Assembly: GCF_003226325.1 (NCBI RefSeq)
Contig: NZ_PDOD01000001.1
Span: 434,001-498,000 of the forward strand
Direction: 5' to 3'
DNA: 64,000 nt
Origin: Salipaludibacillus keqinensis
GTDB taxonomy: Bacteria; Bacillota; Bacilli; Bacillales; Salisediminibacteriaceae
In this document: positions 39,559-49,493 of the stretch, in pieces
How the letters are laid out: the number at the start of each line of letters is the position of its first letter
How positions within the stretch are numbered: position 1 is the stretch's first letter
Program-made: the position numbers and the translations under genes
The notes under the pieces: generated by a model
Database searches by the model: none
What the model was told of the DNA's origin: nothing
The model's input: only the letters and a program-made list of their open reading frames with translations

Positions 39559-41024
39559 ATACAGCCATTATCGGTGGAGGAATTGGCGGGATGATCACCG
39601 CCCTTTATTTGAACTTAAAAGGAGAAGAAGTGTCAATCTATGAGAAAGAAAACCGTCTTGGAGGCCGTCTTTCATATACCGGTCAAGATGGATTCAAGGT
39701 GGATGAAGGGCCAACAATCGTTCTGCTTCCTCATATGATTCGTGAAATATTAAAAGAGGTACAATTTGATATGTCTAAAATAGATATGGTTCGGATTGAC
39801 CCGATTTATCCGCTACATTTTCGTGACGGGACTACATTTATGAAGTGGAGTGATCCTGATAAACAAAAACAAGAGATTGATAATCACTTCCCTGGAGAGA
39901 GTGTTCATTATGCAGCTTATATGAAAGATATGGCTCATAGATTTGAAAAAGGGAAAGAAGCGTTTTTAGATCGGGCTTTTGTGAGCAAACGCTCCTTTTG
40001 GTCACGCAAAAATGTGAACACCTTAATGAAATTAAAAGCTTATCAAACAGTTAAAAATCAGACAAGAAAATATTTTCAGGCTAAACAGCTACAAGAAGCC
40101 TTTTCCTTACAAACCTTATATATTGGTGGCTCTCCTGAGCAGACCCCTGCAATTTATTCGCTCGTACCTTTTAGTGAACACGAACACGGGATCTGGTATA
40201 TTAAAGGCGGTTATGCTTACCTAGCACAGCTATTAACAGAAGAGTTGGCAAACCGGGGCGTTCATATTAAATACGGAGCAGAAGTAGAAGATATACAAGT
40301 AGAGAAAAACAGGGCAACGTCGCTCACAGTTCATAGCAAACAAATTTATTACGATCGATTTATATTAAACGGAGATTTTCCTGTAGCTGAGAAATTAGTG
40401 AATAAAAAGACATCTCGTTCGTACACCCCTTCAGCAGGTTGTCTTCTTATCTATTTGGGAATCGAAGGACAGTTAAATACGAAACATGTGCACCAGTTCT
40501 TTATGGGAAGAAATCTAGATAAACAAATGGAGGAAATTTTTACTCAGAAAAAGCTCCCTGAAGATCCATCCTTTTATTTGTTCCATCCTTCCATCATTGA
40601 CGATACCTTGGCACCAGTTGGGAAAAGTGTAGCCTATATTCTTATTCCAGTTCCTACATCAAGTGACATTACTCGAGAAGAATTTGAAGCCTATGCGAAT
40701 AAAATGATTAAAGAACTAAAAGCTCGCTTAGATCCAGATATTGAGGATAAAATTCTCTGGAAACAAATTCGAACGCCTAAAGAAGCGAAAAGAGACGGAT
40801 TGTTTGAAGGGGGAAGCTTTGGTCTAGCACCAACGTTATTTCAATCTGGAGTGTTCCGTCCACAAGTGAAACCATTCGCCTATGACAATATTTATGCAGT
40901 TGGTGCTTCTATTCATCCTGGGGGAGGGGTTCCCATTGTTATGCAAGGAGCGAAAGTTCTCTCTGAGTATTTAGATGAAGAAGAGCAATTTCTGAATAGA
41001 GCAAAAACAAATAGTTCTCAATAG
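39555..41024 (+). CDS. crtN: Dehydrosqualene desaturase CrtN-like (paralogue 2)
   Basis: FAD enzyme of 489 residues with TAIIGGGIGGMITALYLNL, RLGGRLSYTGQDGFKVDEGPT and the C-terminal YAVGASIHPGGGVPIVMQGA. The latter has HPGGG, as in CrtN and CrtP. It probably desaturates 4,4'-diapophytoene to the yellow diaponeurosporene or further. Its ATG overlaps the previous stop in ATGA and follows GAGGAGGTG, so translation is coupled. It is followed by crtM 72 bp downstream. The exact order of steps among the three paralogues is unknown. Confidence 0.84.
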   Translation: MNTAIIGGGIGGMITALYLNLKGEEVSIYEKENRLGGRLSYTGQDGFKVDEGPTIVLLPHMIREILKEVQFDMSKIDMVRIDPIYPLHFRDGTTFMKWSDPDKQKQEIDNHFPGESVHYAAYMKDMAHRFEKGKEAFLDRAFVSKRSFWSRKNVNTLMKLKAYQTVKNQTRKYFQAKQLQEAFSLQTLYIGGSPEQTPAIYSLVPFSEHEHGIWYIKGGYAYLAQLLTEELANRGVHIKYGAEVEDIQVEKNRATSLTVHSKQIYYDRFILNGDFPVAEKLVNKKTSRSYTPSAGCLLIYLGIEGQLNTKHVHQFFMGRNLDKQMEEIFTQKKLPEDPSFYLFHPSIIDDTLAPVGKSVAYILIPVPTSSDITREEFEAYANKMIKELKARLDPDIEDKILWKQIRTPKEAKRDGLFEGGSFGLAPTLFQSGVFRPQVKPFAYDNIYAVGASIHPGGGVPIVMQGAKVLSEYLDEEEQFLNRAKTNSSQ

Positions 41025-41096
41025 CTTGTTCAAGACAGGCAAGGGAGAAAATGATATTCTAAGACTAAATACAGATTGAAGAAGGGGGGAATTCAC

Positions 41097-41933
41097 GTGC
41101 AAGTAAATGAAGCATATAACCATTGTAAAGAAGTGATTGAATATCATTCAAAAACATTCGCAAAAGCTTTTCAACATTTGCCAAAGAAGAAGCGGCAAGC
41201 AGTATGGGCAGTGTATGCTTTCTGCCGCCAAGCGGATGATATCGTTGACGAAGGATTTGATCGAGAAAGAGAACTTCAGTTGTTCAAATATCACTTAGAT
41301 GAATTCGCCAATGACCGACAGATAGAACCCTCCTTTCTTTGGATCGCACTAAAAGATGCCTTTACTCATTTCGACTTTGACCTGGAACCGTTCTATGAAA
41401 TGATCTCCGGTCAGGAAATGGACTTAAAGAAAACACGTTATGAGTCCGTAGAAGAAATGATTCATTATTCTTATCATGTTGCAAGCACTGTTGGCTTAAT
41501 GCTTTTGCCAATTTTATCGCCTAAGAATCAAGAAGAATTGAAGGAAAGTGCTATTGCGTTAGGCTATGCCATGCAGATTACAAATATTTTACGTGATATA
41601 GGTGAGGATTTAGAGAGGGACCGAATTTATTTACCAAAACAACTGATGGATAAATATAATTATACGATACCAATGCTTGAAAATGGAGTAGTTAACGACT
41701 CTTTTGTTGACCTGTGGGAGGATCTAGCGCAGAGGGCGGAGGACTATTATGACATTGGACTTTCCAAGATGTATTTGTACCCTGTAAACGCTCGTATCCC
41801 TGTTAAAGCGGCGGCTCATTTTTATAAAGGGATTTTAAATTCTGTCAGAGCAAATAGGTATGATGTCTTTGAGAAAAGAGCGTTTGTATCAAATGAAGAA
41901 AAAAAAGAAATTTTAAGTGCAATTGAAAAATAA
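41097..41933 (+). CDS. crtM: Dehydrosqualene (4,4'-diapophytoene) synthase
   Basis: Cytosolic/peripheral enzyme joining two farnesyl diphosphates into dehydrosqualene, the first committed C30 carotenoid step. The 278 residues contain both Asp-rich motifs of squalene/phytoene synthases: RQADDIVDE (about 51-59) and LRDIGEDLERDRIYLP (about 162-177), plus the start YHSKTFAKAFQHLP. The length matches S. aureus CrtM. GTG at 41097 is preferred to TTG at 41076 because AAGAAGGGGGG lies between them. Last gene of its operon, followed by a bidirectional terminator. C40 phytoene synthase is the close alternative; cluster context favours C30. Confidence 0.9.
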   Translation: MQVNEAYNHCKEVIEYHSKTFAKAFQHLPKKKRQAVWAVYAFCRQADDIVDEGFDRERELQLFKYHLDEFANDRQIEPSFLWIALKDAFTHFDFDLEPFYEMISGQEMDLKKTRYESVEEMIHYSYHVASTVGLMLLPILSPKNQEELKESAIALGYAMQITNILRDIGEDLERDRIYLPKQLMDKYNYTIPMLENGVVNDSFVDLWEDLAQRAEDYYDIGLSKMYLYPVNARIPVKAAAHFYKGILNSVRANRYDVFEKRAFVSNEEKKEILSAIEK

Positions 41934-41947
41934 TTGTATGACATGAA

Positions 41948-41983
41948 AGAGGAGTACCCATTATTACTGGTACTCCTCTTTTT
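41948..41983. terminator. Bidirectional terminator between the crt operons
   Basis: An 11-bp stem AGAGGAGTACC / GGTACTCCTCT with a 10-nt loop and T-rich tails, located between the crtM and crtP 3' ends. Confidence 0.88.
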
Positions 41984-42031
41984 GAATAGGTTCTGTTATT
42001 TAACATTAACTAATTGTGAAGCTATCCGAAC

Positions 42032-43516
42032 TTATTGTTTGTAAGCTTGTACGATTTTTTCTGCTACGTTTTGTCCACTTAAGACAACCATAGGTGAACC
42101 TCCTCCTGGATGAGTACTCCCCCCTGCAAAATAAAGGTTTCCTAAATCTTGTGAACGATTAAAAGGTCTTAAAAAGGTATCTTTTCTTTTGTTCGACGCG
42201 ACACCGTAAAGAGCTCCTCGAAAAGCGTAATAGTGGTCTTGCATCATCTGTGGATCAACGATTTTAGATGCTACTATATTTGATTGAATCGATAACCCTT
42301 TTTTGTCCAGTTGTTGATAGAGTTTTTGCTCCATTGATTTGAGGTCCATACTTCTTTGGACTTCTTTCTTTAAAGGAGGAGCGTTTACCAGAATAAATAA
42401 ATTATCTCCATCTGGTGACATGGAAGGGTCCGTTTTAGATGATGTGCATACATAAATCGTCGGGTCTTTACCGTAAGTGCCATACTGAAAAATATCTTGA
42501 AATTCTTCACGGGGATCATCGCCAAAAAATACATGATGATGATGCAAGTCATGTCTTTTAGAGCTAGCCGCTAGGGTGACAAATGCGGAAATAGACGGTT
42601 CAAACTGGTTCACTTTTTTGTTGGACATGGAAGGCCGATCGGATTCTTGAATTAATCTCGGATATTGTGTGAGTAAATCTCCATTTAATACAAATACATC
42701 AGCTTTGTAATGTCCGCCCGATTTTGTCTCGACAGAATCTAATTTGTTGTTCGAAGAATAGCCTTTAACCACTTCCTCATTACAAACAATCCTCACGCCC
42801 AATTTCTTTGCAGCTTTCTTAAATCCGAGAGCAATTTGATGGTTCCCACCTTTTGTGTAATATACTCCATCTCCCATTTCTAAATGGCCAATTAATCCAA
42901 ACGTTGCAGGAGCAGTATAGGGGGAAGAACCAATGTACGTAGCATACCGATTAAAAGCTCGAATAATCCGTTCATCTTTGAAAAAACTGCGATGGAATTG
43001 ATCTAAACTTTGCAGCGGTCTGGCGGATGCCATGGCTTTTGCGAGGGGAAGAGATAAATAATCTTTCCACGATGAAAATGTCCGATGTAAGAAATGCTTG
43101 TTAGAGAGATGATACAATTTTTTTACTTCTTTTAAATAAGCAGCGTATTTTTTGGCTGATTGAGGGTCTAATCTAGCTAGCTCTTCTGTCATTAATTGTT
43201 GGTTAGATGAAAAGAACAAGTGACTGCCATCAGAAAAGACATTTTTAGTGTGAGTTTCTAATTTAATGAATTCAAAATAATCGTCTGGATTCTCGTGAAC
43301 CTTTTCAAGAACGGATTGGAAAACGTGTGGCATTGTAATGGTATTGGGACCGAAATCAAACCGATGTGTACCTAACGTCACCTCGTGCAATTTTCCTCCC
43401 ACTTCATGATTTTTTTCTAAAAGAGTTGTCTGAATCCCTGCAAATTGTAATCGAATAGCTGCAGATAAACCAGCTAATCCTCCTCCAATTACCAAAGCAG
43501 TTCGCTGTGTTTTCAT
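42032..43516 (-). CDS. crtP: Diaponeurosporene oxidase-like (CrtP/CrtNb, paralogue 3)
   Basis: FAD-dependent carotenoid oxidase of 494 residues. N-terminal ALVIGGGLAGLSAAIRLQFAG with HEVGGKLHEVT; the C-terminus FRGALYGVASNKRKDTFLRP and YFAGGSTHPGGGSPMVVLSGQ resembles S. aureus CrtP. It would oxidise a terminal methyl group to an aldehyde, before glycosylation. ATG at 43516 overlaps the crtQ stop in ATGA; an earlier TTG (43537) is less likely since the ribosome site GGAAAGGACGG lies between. Third gene of this cluster's second operon. Confidence 0.87.
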   Translation of the reverse strand: MKTQRTALVIGGGLAGLSAAIRLQFAGIQTTLLEKNHEVGGKLHEVTLGTHRFDFGPNTITMPHVFQSVLEKVHENPDDYFEFIKLETHTKNVFSDGSHLFFSSNQQLMTEELARLDPQSAKKYAAYLKEVKKLYHLSNKHFLHRTFSSWKDYLSLPLAKAMASARPLQSLDQFHRSFFKDERIIRAFNRYATYIGSSPYTAPATFGLIGHLEMGDGVYYTKGGNHQIALGFKKAAKKLGVRIVCNEEVVKGYSSNNKLDSVETKSGGHYKADVFVLNGDLLTQYPRLIQESDRPSMSNKKVNQFEPSISAFVTLAASSKRHDLHHHHVFFGDDPREEFQDIFQYGTYGKDPTIYVCTSSKTDPSMSPDGDNLFILVNAPPLKKEVQRSMDLKSMEQKLYQQLDKKGLSIQSNIVASKIVDPQMMQDHYYAFRGALYGVASNKRKDTFLRPFNRSQDLGNLYFAGGSTHPGGGSPMVVLSGQNVAEKIVQAYKQ

Positions 43517-44619
43517 TGATAAGTCCGTCCTTTCCAAGTAAAACCTCGTCTAAACAGTCCCAAGTACATGGAGTAAACCATTAGCATAAGCATGAATATG
43601 ACTGAGAAAGGAGTGAGAATAAATAACCACCATTTCTGTCTAGTCATAAGGTCAATGCTTAATTTAATCGACATAGTGAAAAAGAGTGGAGTCATTAGAA
43701 GCAAATTTCCTGTGATTGCTCCGTAAATAGCTAAAGGAAGAGGAAAGATAAACATTAATAAATAGAAAATTATTAATGCGAACACTAAAAATGGATTTCT
43801 TCCAAGACCAGGAAAAAGATTTTTAGAAAAACCGTCCCACACTTCCTTGTTTGTTTCATACATGTGGCAAATAATTGTATTCGTGTTGTTAACAAGTTTG
43901 ACATAAAATCCGTGTCTTTTTATTTCTCTAGTAATATGTACATCTTCAACTAGCGAATGTTTCACAATTTCATGTCCACCGATTCTTTCGTAAGCGTCTC
44001 GGCGAAACATCATATATGCTCCATGCGCAGCTGTGGTAGCGGCCCATCTCGTATGATTAGCTAAAACTACTGGTAAATGAAGATATATGACAAAATGTTG
44101 CATAGGGACTAGTAAATGACCAAGAAAACTTCTTAAAGGGTATTGGGGAAAACCGGATATAAGTCCAGTGTTTTTAGAAAAAGCATGTAAACTTCTTTGC
44201 ACAGTATCTGGATGAACTCTAACATCAGCATCGAGAAACAGAAAGTATTCTCCATTAGCTTCCTTAGATAATTGATGACAGGCATGAACTTTACCAATCC
44301 ATTTTGCAGGTAAAGGCTTTCCTTCAATAATCGTAAATCGACGATCTCCATTTATTTCTTTTACGAGCAGTTCTTTCGTATTATCTACGGATCCATCATC
44401 TAAAAGAATAAACTCCAAATTCTCATAAGTTAATTTCTTTAAAGATGCTAATAGTGGCCCTACATTTCGTTGTTCATTCCTTAATGGAATAAGCACAGAA
44501 ACTTTCGAGGAAGGCATGTGGTCATTCTGAAAAGAACCTTTTAGTAATGGTAAGCTCAACCCGTTTAAGATTGTCCATAATAACAGAAGTATAATTATGA
44601 AAGTGTAGGAAGTGATCAT
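43513..44619 (-). CDS. crtQ: Carotenoid glycosyltransferase, CrtQ-like (GT2)
   Basis: Membrane-anchored family 2 glycosyltransferase, 368 residues. N-terminal helix (TFIIILLLLWTILNGLSLPL), then VSVLIPLRNEQRN, LDDGSVDNT and DADVRV (the metal-binding DxD), SLVEDVHITREIKRHG (ED-D motif), and C-terminal membrane helices at about 275-355. It matches the CrtQ type that glucosylates the C30 carotenoid acid. It overlaps crtP by 4 bp and the acyltransferase by 4 bp. Glucose as the sugar is inferred from the Halobacillus and Staphylococcus pathways. Confidence 0.85.
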   Translation of the reverse strand: MITSYTFIIILLLLWTILNGLSLPLLKGSFQNDHMPSSKVSVLIPLRNEQRNVGPLLASLKKLTYENLEFILLDDGSVDNTKELLVKEINGDRRFTIIEGKPLPAKWIGKVHACHQLSKEANGEYFLFLDADVRVHPDTVQRSLHAFSKNTGLISGFPQYPLRSFLGHLLVPMQHFVIYLHLPVVLANHTRWAATTAAHGAYMMFRRDAYERIGGHEIVKHSLVEDVHITREIKRHGFYVKLVNNTNTIICHMYETNKEVWDGFSKNLFPGLGRNPFLVFALIIFYLLMFIFPLPLAIYGAITGNLLLMTPLFFTMSIKLSIDLMTRQKWWLFILTPFSVIFMLMLMVYSMYLGLFRRGFTWKGRTYQ

Positions 44620-45344
44620 GTGTGCTTCCCCCTTTGAAATACACCTTTGAATCCTTCCCAGTGCTGACCAATTCCTTTTTTTCCTCTTAATAAGACTCTG
44701 AATTTAGAAGGATCATCTAAAATGACCAGTTTTTTTAAATACTCCAGTTCATGTTCTGCGGCTTTTTCGAATAAATATGTTTTTTCTTTTCGGCTAGATT
44801 GGGCCGGAAAAGTAATCGGCTCACCGATGTGAATAAACCATTCAGGCAACTGGTGATGGAACAATCCATGGTAAAACACTACTGGGATCACTGGAGTAGA
44901 TGGCGCTTTATCGTGCAAGTAGCCCGCACCAGAAAAAAAATTGAAAGGGCGTTTTTCCAGATGAGTTTCATTTCCTTGTGGGAACAGGAAAAGGTGTTTT
45001 TCATTTTTTAGCTGTTCTGCTGCGTAACTCAATGATTCAATTAATGATCTTCTTGAACCAGGATTAACAGAGAAAGCTCCGATTTTTTTGAAGAATGGAA
45101 AGCGTTTCATGCCGTCTTCTGCCATCATAGCAATGGCATCTAGCTTGAGAATTTTTTGGTTCAAATAAAATAGCATCAAAGAATCCCACCAGGAACTATG
45201 GTTTATTAAATATATTCCTCGTTTTTGAGTAGGCAGAGAAGAGCTTTTAGTCAGGGACACTTGATGAAAGGATCTCTTAATTAACATTCTGTTATATAAA
45301 TAGAAAAAGTGTTCGAAAGATTTATTTCTCTCCGCTTTAATCAT
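44616..45344 (-). CDS. PlsC-type acyltransferase of the carotenoid operon
   Basis: Membrane-associated acyltransferase of 242 residues: the NHxxxxD motif as NHSSWWDS (His, Asp), then FPQGNETH (EGTR-equivalent) and PVIPVVFYHG. Family members acylate lysophosphatidate, but the operon position suggests acylation of the carotenoid glycoside, the role of CrtO in S. aureus, which belongs to an unrelated family. ATG at 45344 follows AAGGA; TTG at 45350 is less well spaced. It overlaps both neighbours. A phospholipid role cannot be excluded. Confidence 0.78.
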   Translation of the reverse strand: MIKAERNKSFEHFFYLYNRMLIKRSFHQVSLTKSSSLPTQKRGIYLINHSSWWDSLMLFYLNQKILKLDAIAMMAEDGMKRFPFFKKIGAFSVNPGSRRSLIESLSYAAEQLKNEKHLFLFPQGNETHLEKRPFNFFSGAGYLHDKAPSTPVIPVVFYHGLFHHQLPEWFIHIGEPITFPAQSSRKEKTYLFEKAAEHELEYLKKLVILDDPSKFRVLLRGKKGIGQHWEGFKGVFQRGKHT

Positions 45345-46125
45345 TGGCAAAAGTCCTTATTAGTTTAATATAAGCGATATAGTAAACGATAAGAGTTACG
45401 AGTGACACAACTGGCGCCAACCACATCATATTGACTAAAGAAACGATAATAAACATGACCGCCATCATTCCGTATAAGTAAACCATTCGCATAGACCAGA
45501 AAGAAGATTGATTGTTTGTCCATTTACCCGCACGGTAAAATAGCCCGAATATCACAATATGAAGGAGGAAAGATAATATAAACCACCCATAGAAATTGGA
45601 AAAGGGAATATTGTAATACAATCCAGGTTCATTCCATACCCAATATTGTTTTACTTCATAAGCTACAGGATCAATAATCAAATCTAATGAAGTGGCAATA
45701 ACCGCACCGTAACAAGCATAAATAAATCCTTTAAATCGTGGCACAACTTCGATGATTGGAGCGGCAAGTACGTGAGAAGTGGCCATGACCATTACCCAAG
45801 CAAACCCAATCGTAATTGGAACACCAATCAGTTTTGGACCAAAATCAGTCTTATATGTATAATCTCCAAAAAAAAGCCCCGTATGGACTCCAAAGCTTTC
45901 AATAGCCATTGAAAGGAAAAAAATAACCACGATAACGATCAAACTTTTTCTTTTTGATCCGCTCCGATAGAAATAAACCATGGCTAACAAGCCTGAAGTA
46001 ATAAGAAATACCACATTTGCCCACTCAAGCCAAGGAGGGACTAAATCAAAAGACAATAAAAACACGCCGATCGTGTACCAAATAATAAAAAAACGAAAAA
46101 GATAACTATCAAATTTAGTAGGCAT
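45337..46125 (-). CDS. Carotenoid biosynthesis membrane protein (CruF/DUF422 family)
   Basis: Multi-pass membrane protein of 262 residues with about seven helices. Conserved segments ESFGVHTGLFFGDYTY, GVPITIGFAWVMVMATSH, SLDLIIDPVAYEVKQYWVW and FSNFYGWFI are those of the CruF/CrtC-like hydratase family, which adds water to a carotenoid end group (1,2-hydration). In a C30 pathway it would set a hydroxyl on the opposite end from the glucosyl ester. ATG at 46125 follows AAGGAG. First gene of the operon, with its promoter at 46163-46192. Substrate is inferred. Confidence 0.78.
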   Translation of the reverse strand: MPTKFDSYLFRFFIIWYTIGVFLLSFDLVPPWLEWANVVFLITSGLLAMVYFYRSGSKRKSLIVIVVIFFLSMAIESFGVHTGLFFGDYTYKTDFGPKLIGVPITIGFAWVMVMATSHVLAAPIIEVVPRFKGFIYACYGAVIATSLDLIIDPVAYEVKQYWVWNEPGLYYNIPFSNFYGWFILSFLLHIVIFGLFYRAGKWTNNQSSFWSMRMVYLYGMMAVMFIIVSLVNMMWLAPVVSLVTLIVYYIAYIKLIRTFAND

Positions 46126-46162
46126 GAACAAGGCTCCTTTTTCAAATAAATGACTCTCTCAA

Positions 46163-46192
46163 ATTATATCTGACAGTGGAAATAATGTACAA
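46163..46192 (-). promoter_or_regulatory. Sigma-A promoter of the cruF-crtP operon
   Basis: On the minus strand TTGTAC (46192-46187), an 18-bp spacer and TATAAT (46168-46163), about 40 bp before the start of the CruF-like gene. Confidence 0.65.
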
Positions 46193-46228
46193 TAAACTGC
46201 TATTCTTACTTATACAGGAGGGATTTTC

Positions 46229-46972
46229 ATGCCGAATTTAAAAGATAAAGAAGTCATTGTAACTGGTGCTGCAAATGGAATTGGTAAGGTCATTTCCGAG
46301 CATTACGCTCTACAAGGAGCCCATATATGGATGATCGATGTAGACGATAAGAAAGGGAGAAAACTTGAAGCGCATTTTTCTGAAAAAGGGTGGCGGTCAA
46401 CGTTTGTGCATCTAGATGTAGCTTCACCTAAAGAAATACAACGTTTTTTTCAGATGTTAACAGAAAAAAATATTCGTATAGATACGTTGATTAATAATGC
46501 TGGTGTGTCCTCTTTTGTTTCTTTGGATGAACTGGATGTGGAAGAGTGGGACCGCGTTTTAAATACAAATGTAAGAAGCGCGATGCTTTTTTCAAAATCT
46601 GTAGTTAATATTAAGAATCAAGGAATTTCTATCATTAATATTGCTTCTACTAGAGCTCTAATGTCTGAGCCAGGTAGTGAGGCTTATGCAGCGTCTAAAG
46701 GGGCATTAGTAGCTTTGACACATGCTTTGGCAGCGAGTTTATCTTCTGAAGGGATAAGAGTGAATGCCATAAGTCCAGGCTGGATACAAAATGAAAATTA
46801 TGACCAGTTGAGAGAAATTGACCATCAGCAGCATTGGTCGAAACGCGTAGGAAAGCCAAGCGATATTGCCCGTGCTTGTCTGTTTTTATCTAATGATGAG
46901 AACGACTTTATCACCGGAGAGAATCTGGTTATTGATGGCGGAATGACACGTAAAATGATCTACAATCATTGA
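46229..46972 (+). CDS. Short-chain dehydrogenase/reductase
   Basis: Classical SDR of 247 residues: VTGAANGIGK (cofactor loop), DVDDKKG (Asp after beta2 indicates NAD(H) preference), NNAGVSS, ASTRALMS with catalytic Ser, YAASK, ISPGWI and a C-terminal LVIDGGMTRK. ATG follows AGGAGGG. It is divergent from the carotenoid operon, sharing the 100-bp intergenic region. Substrate unknown; the location suggests, but does not show, a role in carotenoid tailoring. Confidence 0.85.
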   Translation: MPNLKDKEVIVTGAANGIGKVISEHYALQGAHIWMIDVDDKKGRKLEAHFSEKGWRSTFVHLDVASPKEIQRFFQMLTEKNIRIDTLINNAGVSSFVSLDELDVEEWDRVLNTNVRSAMLFSKSVVNIKNQGISIINIASTRALMSEPGSEAYAASKGALVALTHALAASLSSEGIRVNAISPGWIQNENYDQLREIDHQQHWSKRVGKPSDIARACLFLSNDENDFITGENLVIDGGMTRKMIYNH

Positions 46973-47030
46973 TATTTCCACTCAAATATCGTACCATCAA
47001 CGTTATCTGATTGATAAGGAGATTAGTATC

Positions 47031-47909
47031 ATGAAAAAGATTGAAATGATTGCAACTGATATGGATGGTACGTTACTAAATGATGGTCGATCTGTATCTG
47101 AAGAAAATATTAAAGCGATTGAAGAAGCTCAAAGAGCAGGAATAAACGTCATCGTAGCTACTGGGCGAGATTATACTGAAGCGGTGACGCCCCTAAAAGA
47201 AGCGGGGTTAAAACTCCCTCTTATTTGCGTAAACGGAGCGGACATTCGTAGGGAAGACGGTCAAATCATTCACCAGCAGACGTTAAATTTGGATGTTTTT
47301 AAACAGATGAATGCCATTTTGACAAAGGAAGATATTTACTTTGAAATGTATACAACGAAAGGCGCTTACACAAATGATGATCAAAAAGGAATAGATCTTA
47401 TTGTTGACCTTTTATTATCGACAGGCGATTTTTCTTCGTATGACCAAGCGATGCAGTTAGCAGAGAAGAGATTTCAAGAGGGAGCTATTAATCGGGCGAA
47501 AGATTATCAAGCTCTATTAGAAGAGAATTCTCACATTCAATTATTAAAATTACTAGCCTTTTCTAAAGATGAAGTGAGTAGAGAACGGGCGAAACATCAA
47601 ATGGAGAAAGAATTGGATGTAGCTATTAGTGCTTCAGCTAGAGATAATTTAGAAATTACCCACCATGAGGCTACGAAAGGCTCTGGGATTGAAATCATGT
47701 CTAATCATTATGGGATTAACTTATCTGAAACGATGGCTATTGGTGATAATTTCAACGATGTATCCATGATGAAACAAGCTGGATATTCAGTAGCCATGGG
47801 TAATGCAGAACAAGAAATTAAGCGAATTTGTGATCATACCACTAAAAAAAATACAGATAACGGCGTTGCACACGCGATTCGTTCTGTTATTCCTCACTTG
47901 CAAAAGTAA
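47031..47909 (+). CDS. Cof-type HAD-superfamily phosphatase
   Basis: Cytosolic HAD-IIB hydrolase of 292 residues. The four HAD motifs are visible: motif I MIATDMDGTLL (nucleophile Asp), motif II VATGR, Lys of motif III in THHEATKGSGIE, and motif IV IGDNFNDVSMM. The cap is the C2B type between motifs II and III. It dephosphorylates a sugar phosphate or cofactor such as FMN; the substrate is not predictable. AAGGAGAT precedes the ATG. It lies 58 bp after the SDR gene and may be cotranscribed. Confidence 0.9.
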   Translation: MKKIEMIATDMDGTLLNDGRSVSEENIKAIEEAQRAGINVIVATGRDYTEAVTPLKEAGLKLPLICVNGADIRREDGQIIHQQTLNLDVFKQMNAILTKEDIYFEMYTTKGAYTNDDQKGIDLIVDLLLSTGDFSSYDQAMQLAEKRFQEGAINRAKDYQALLEENSHIQLLKLLAFSKDEVSRERAKHQMEKELDVAISASARDNLEITHHEATKGSGIEIMSNHYGINLSETMAIGDNFNDVSMMKQAGYSVAMGNAEQEIKRICDHTTKKNTDNGVAHAIRSVIPHLQK

Positions 47910-47933
47910 TCATAAGAATAATAAATTGAAATT

Positions 47934-47978
47934 GATAAGAGCGCCTGTTGTATACTAAACAGGCGCTCTTATCTTTTA
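47934..47978. terminator. Bidirectional terminator
   Basis: 16-bp perfect stem GATAAGAGCGCCTGTT / AACAGGCGCTCTTATC (47934-47949 / 47958-47973) with an 8-nt loop, between the converging HAD and permease genes. The right side overlaps the permease stop codon region. Confidence 0.9.
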
Positions 47979-49493
47979 GGCGGCATTCGTATTTTTTAAT
48001 TGTTTTTGTTCATGTTTAGATCGGACATCTTTCAAATAGTATCCACCTAAGAAAAAACCAACGATCGTATATCCGACCGCAAAATCCACTGCTGCCGCAA
48101 TTTGAAGATTAGGCGCGTGCATCAAACCTATGAAACTTAAAAATGCCCCTGCAAAGGAAAATACTGCAGCACGATGGAATTGATGGTCAATAATAAATAC
48201 AGTCATAGCTCCCAAAATGATGGCAGTAAACATCGCACCTTCTCCTAAGGGTACAATTCCGGGGGATAAATCAGCAATTGCTTCCGGAGCGGGGTTATTG
48301 AACCTTGTCATTAAATAATTAGCAAAGTATGGAAGCATGGCGATCGCTACTGCGGGATAATACTTTTCTTTATTTTTGCTAAAGGCAGAAGAAACCATGG
48401 AAATACCAACAAAAACTAAGATAGGAGCTACAACGGCCACGGGAATGATGGCACTAAGAGCGGCAATGATTCCAAAAGAAGCTGCTAGAGCAAAGACACC
48501 TGCGTTTAAAATACTGTACCCCCGCCCGGCGCCCATTTTTTTGGATCCAATTGTAGCTATATAAACAGTTGTTGGGAACATGCCTCCGAAGAGTGAGCCA
48601 ACCATCGTTCCAATCCCGTCAACAGCTTGGCACTCTCGAACATCATAGTCATCCCCTTCAGCTTTCATAGCTTCCACATTGTTCATCGTTTCCACGGCAT
48701 TATAGATAGTAATGGGTAGTATGACTGCCAATAAAGCAATCATTGCTCCAAATAAATATTGAAAGCCTTCGAATACATCGAGAGAAGGAAGAATAGGATA
48801 AAATCCTAAATGTGAGAAGCCTTCCTGAATCGCTCCAGTATCAGCATAACCTAAGGAGAATGCTAAACCCGTCCCGATGATCATGGCGAAAAGTGACGCG
48901 GGGATCTTAAAGGGTAAAGCAACTTTTCCTACAATGCCGAGAAGAATAACAGCTAAAACAAACAATCCGACAACAGGCATTTCAAAAGAAGTGAACAGCA
49001 TTTCCCCTGCAATAAATGTCAGAGCAACACCTGCTAAGGCGCCGAGCATGGCAGCCCTTGGTATATTTCTTTGAACCCATTTACCAGTAAAACTAGCCAT
49101 TACTTCAATCAAACCGCTTATAAAAGCAGCCGCTAAAGCAATCTTCCATGCTAGTTGGGGATCCCCAGTAAATGCATTGGCAGGAACGAGAACTCCAAAC
49201 AAAAAAATAAACATCACCGGAGTGCTAATACCGTAAGAGAGTGCAGTTACATTCGTTCTCTTTTCCTTTTGAGCTAAACGATTAGCCATATAAGCATAAT
49301 AAAGATTCCCAAAAATGACAGCCACAGCTGCCCCTGGTATGACCTTGCCGAAGACGAGACTAGCTGGAAACCCCATGCTAAGCATGGTCACTGTAATAAT
49401 CACAAAGTTAGCTAAATTGTTTTGAAATAAGGCAAAAAAAGCATCAATATCTTCCCTTTTAAACCAAGGATAATGAACGTTAGTTGCTGACAT
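47976..49493 (-). CDS. NCS2-family purine permease (PbuG/PbuO-like)
   Basis: Multi-pass membrane transporter of 505 residues with about 12-14 hydrophobic helices. The family motifs [48 protein letters not shown] and [20 protein letters not shown] fit the AzgA-like branch of xanthine/uracil permeases (hypoxanthine/guanine uptake). It overlaps xpt by 14 bp and shares its guanine riboswitch, which supports purine transport. The stop codon lies next to the 47934-47978 hairpin. The exact purine base is inferred. Confidence 0.87.
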   Translation of the reverse strand: MSATNVHYPWFKREDIDAFFALFQNNLANFVIITVTMLSMGFPASLVFGKVIPGAAVAVIFGNLYYAYMANRLAQKEKRTNVTALSYGISTPVMFIFLFGVLVPANAFTGDPQLAWKIALAAAFISGLIEVMASFTGKWVQRNIPRAAMLGALAGVALTFIAGEMLFTSFEMPVVGLFVLAVILLGIVGKVALPFKIPASLFAMIIGTGLAFSLGYADTGAIQEGFSHLGFYPILPSLDVFEGFQYLFGAMIALLAVILPITIYNAVETMNNVEAMKAEGDDYDVRECQAVDGIGTMVGSLFGGMFPTTVYIATIGSKKMGAGRGYSILNAGVFALAASFGIIAALSAIIPVAVVAPILVFVGISMVSSAFSKNKEKYYPAVAIAMLPYFANYLMTRFNNPAPEAIADLSPGIVPLGEGAMFTAIILGAMTVFIIDHQFHRAAVFSFAGAFLSFIGLMHAPNLQIAAAVDFAVGYTIVGFFLGGYYLKDVRSKHEQKQLKNTNAA

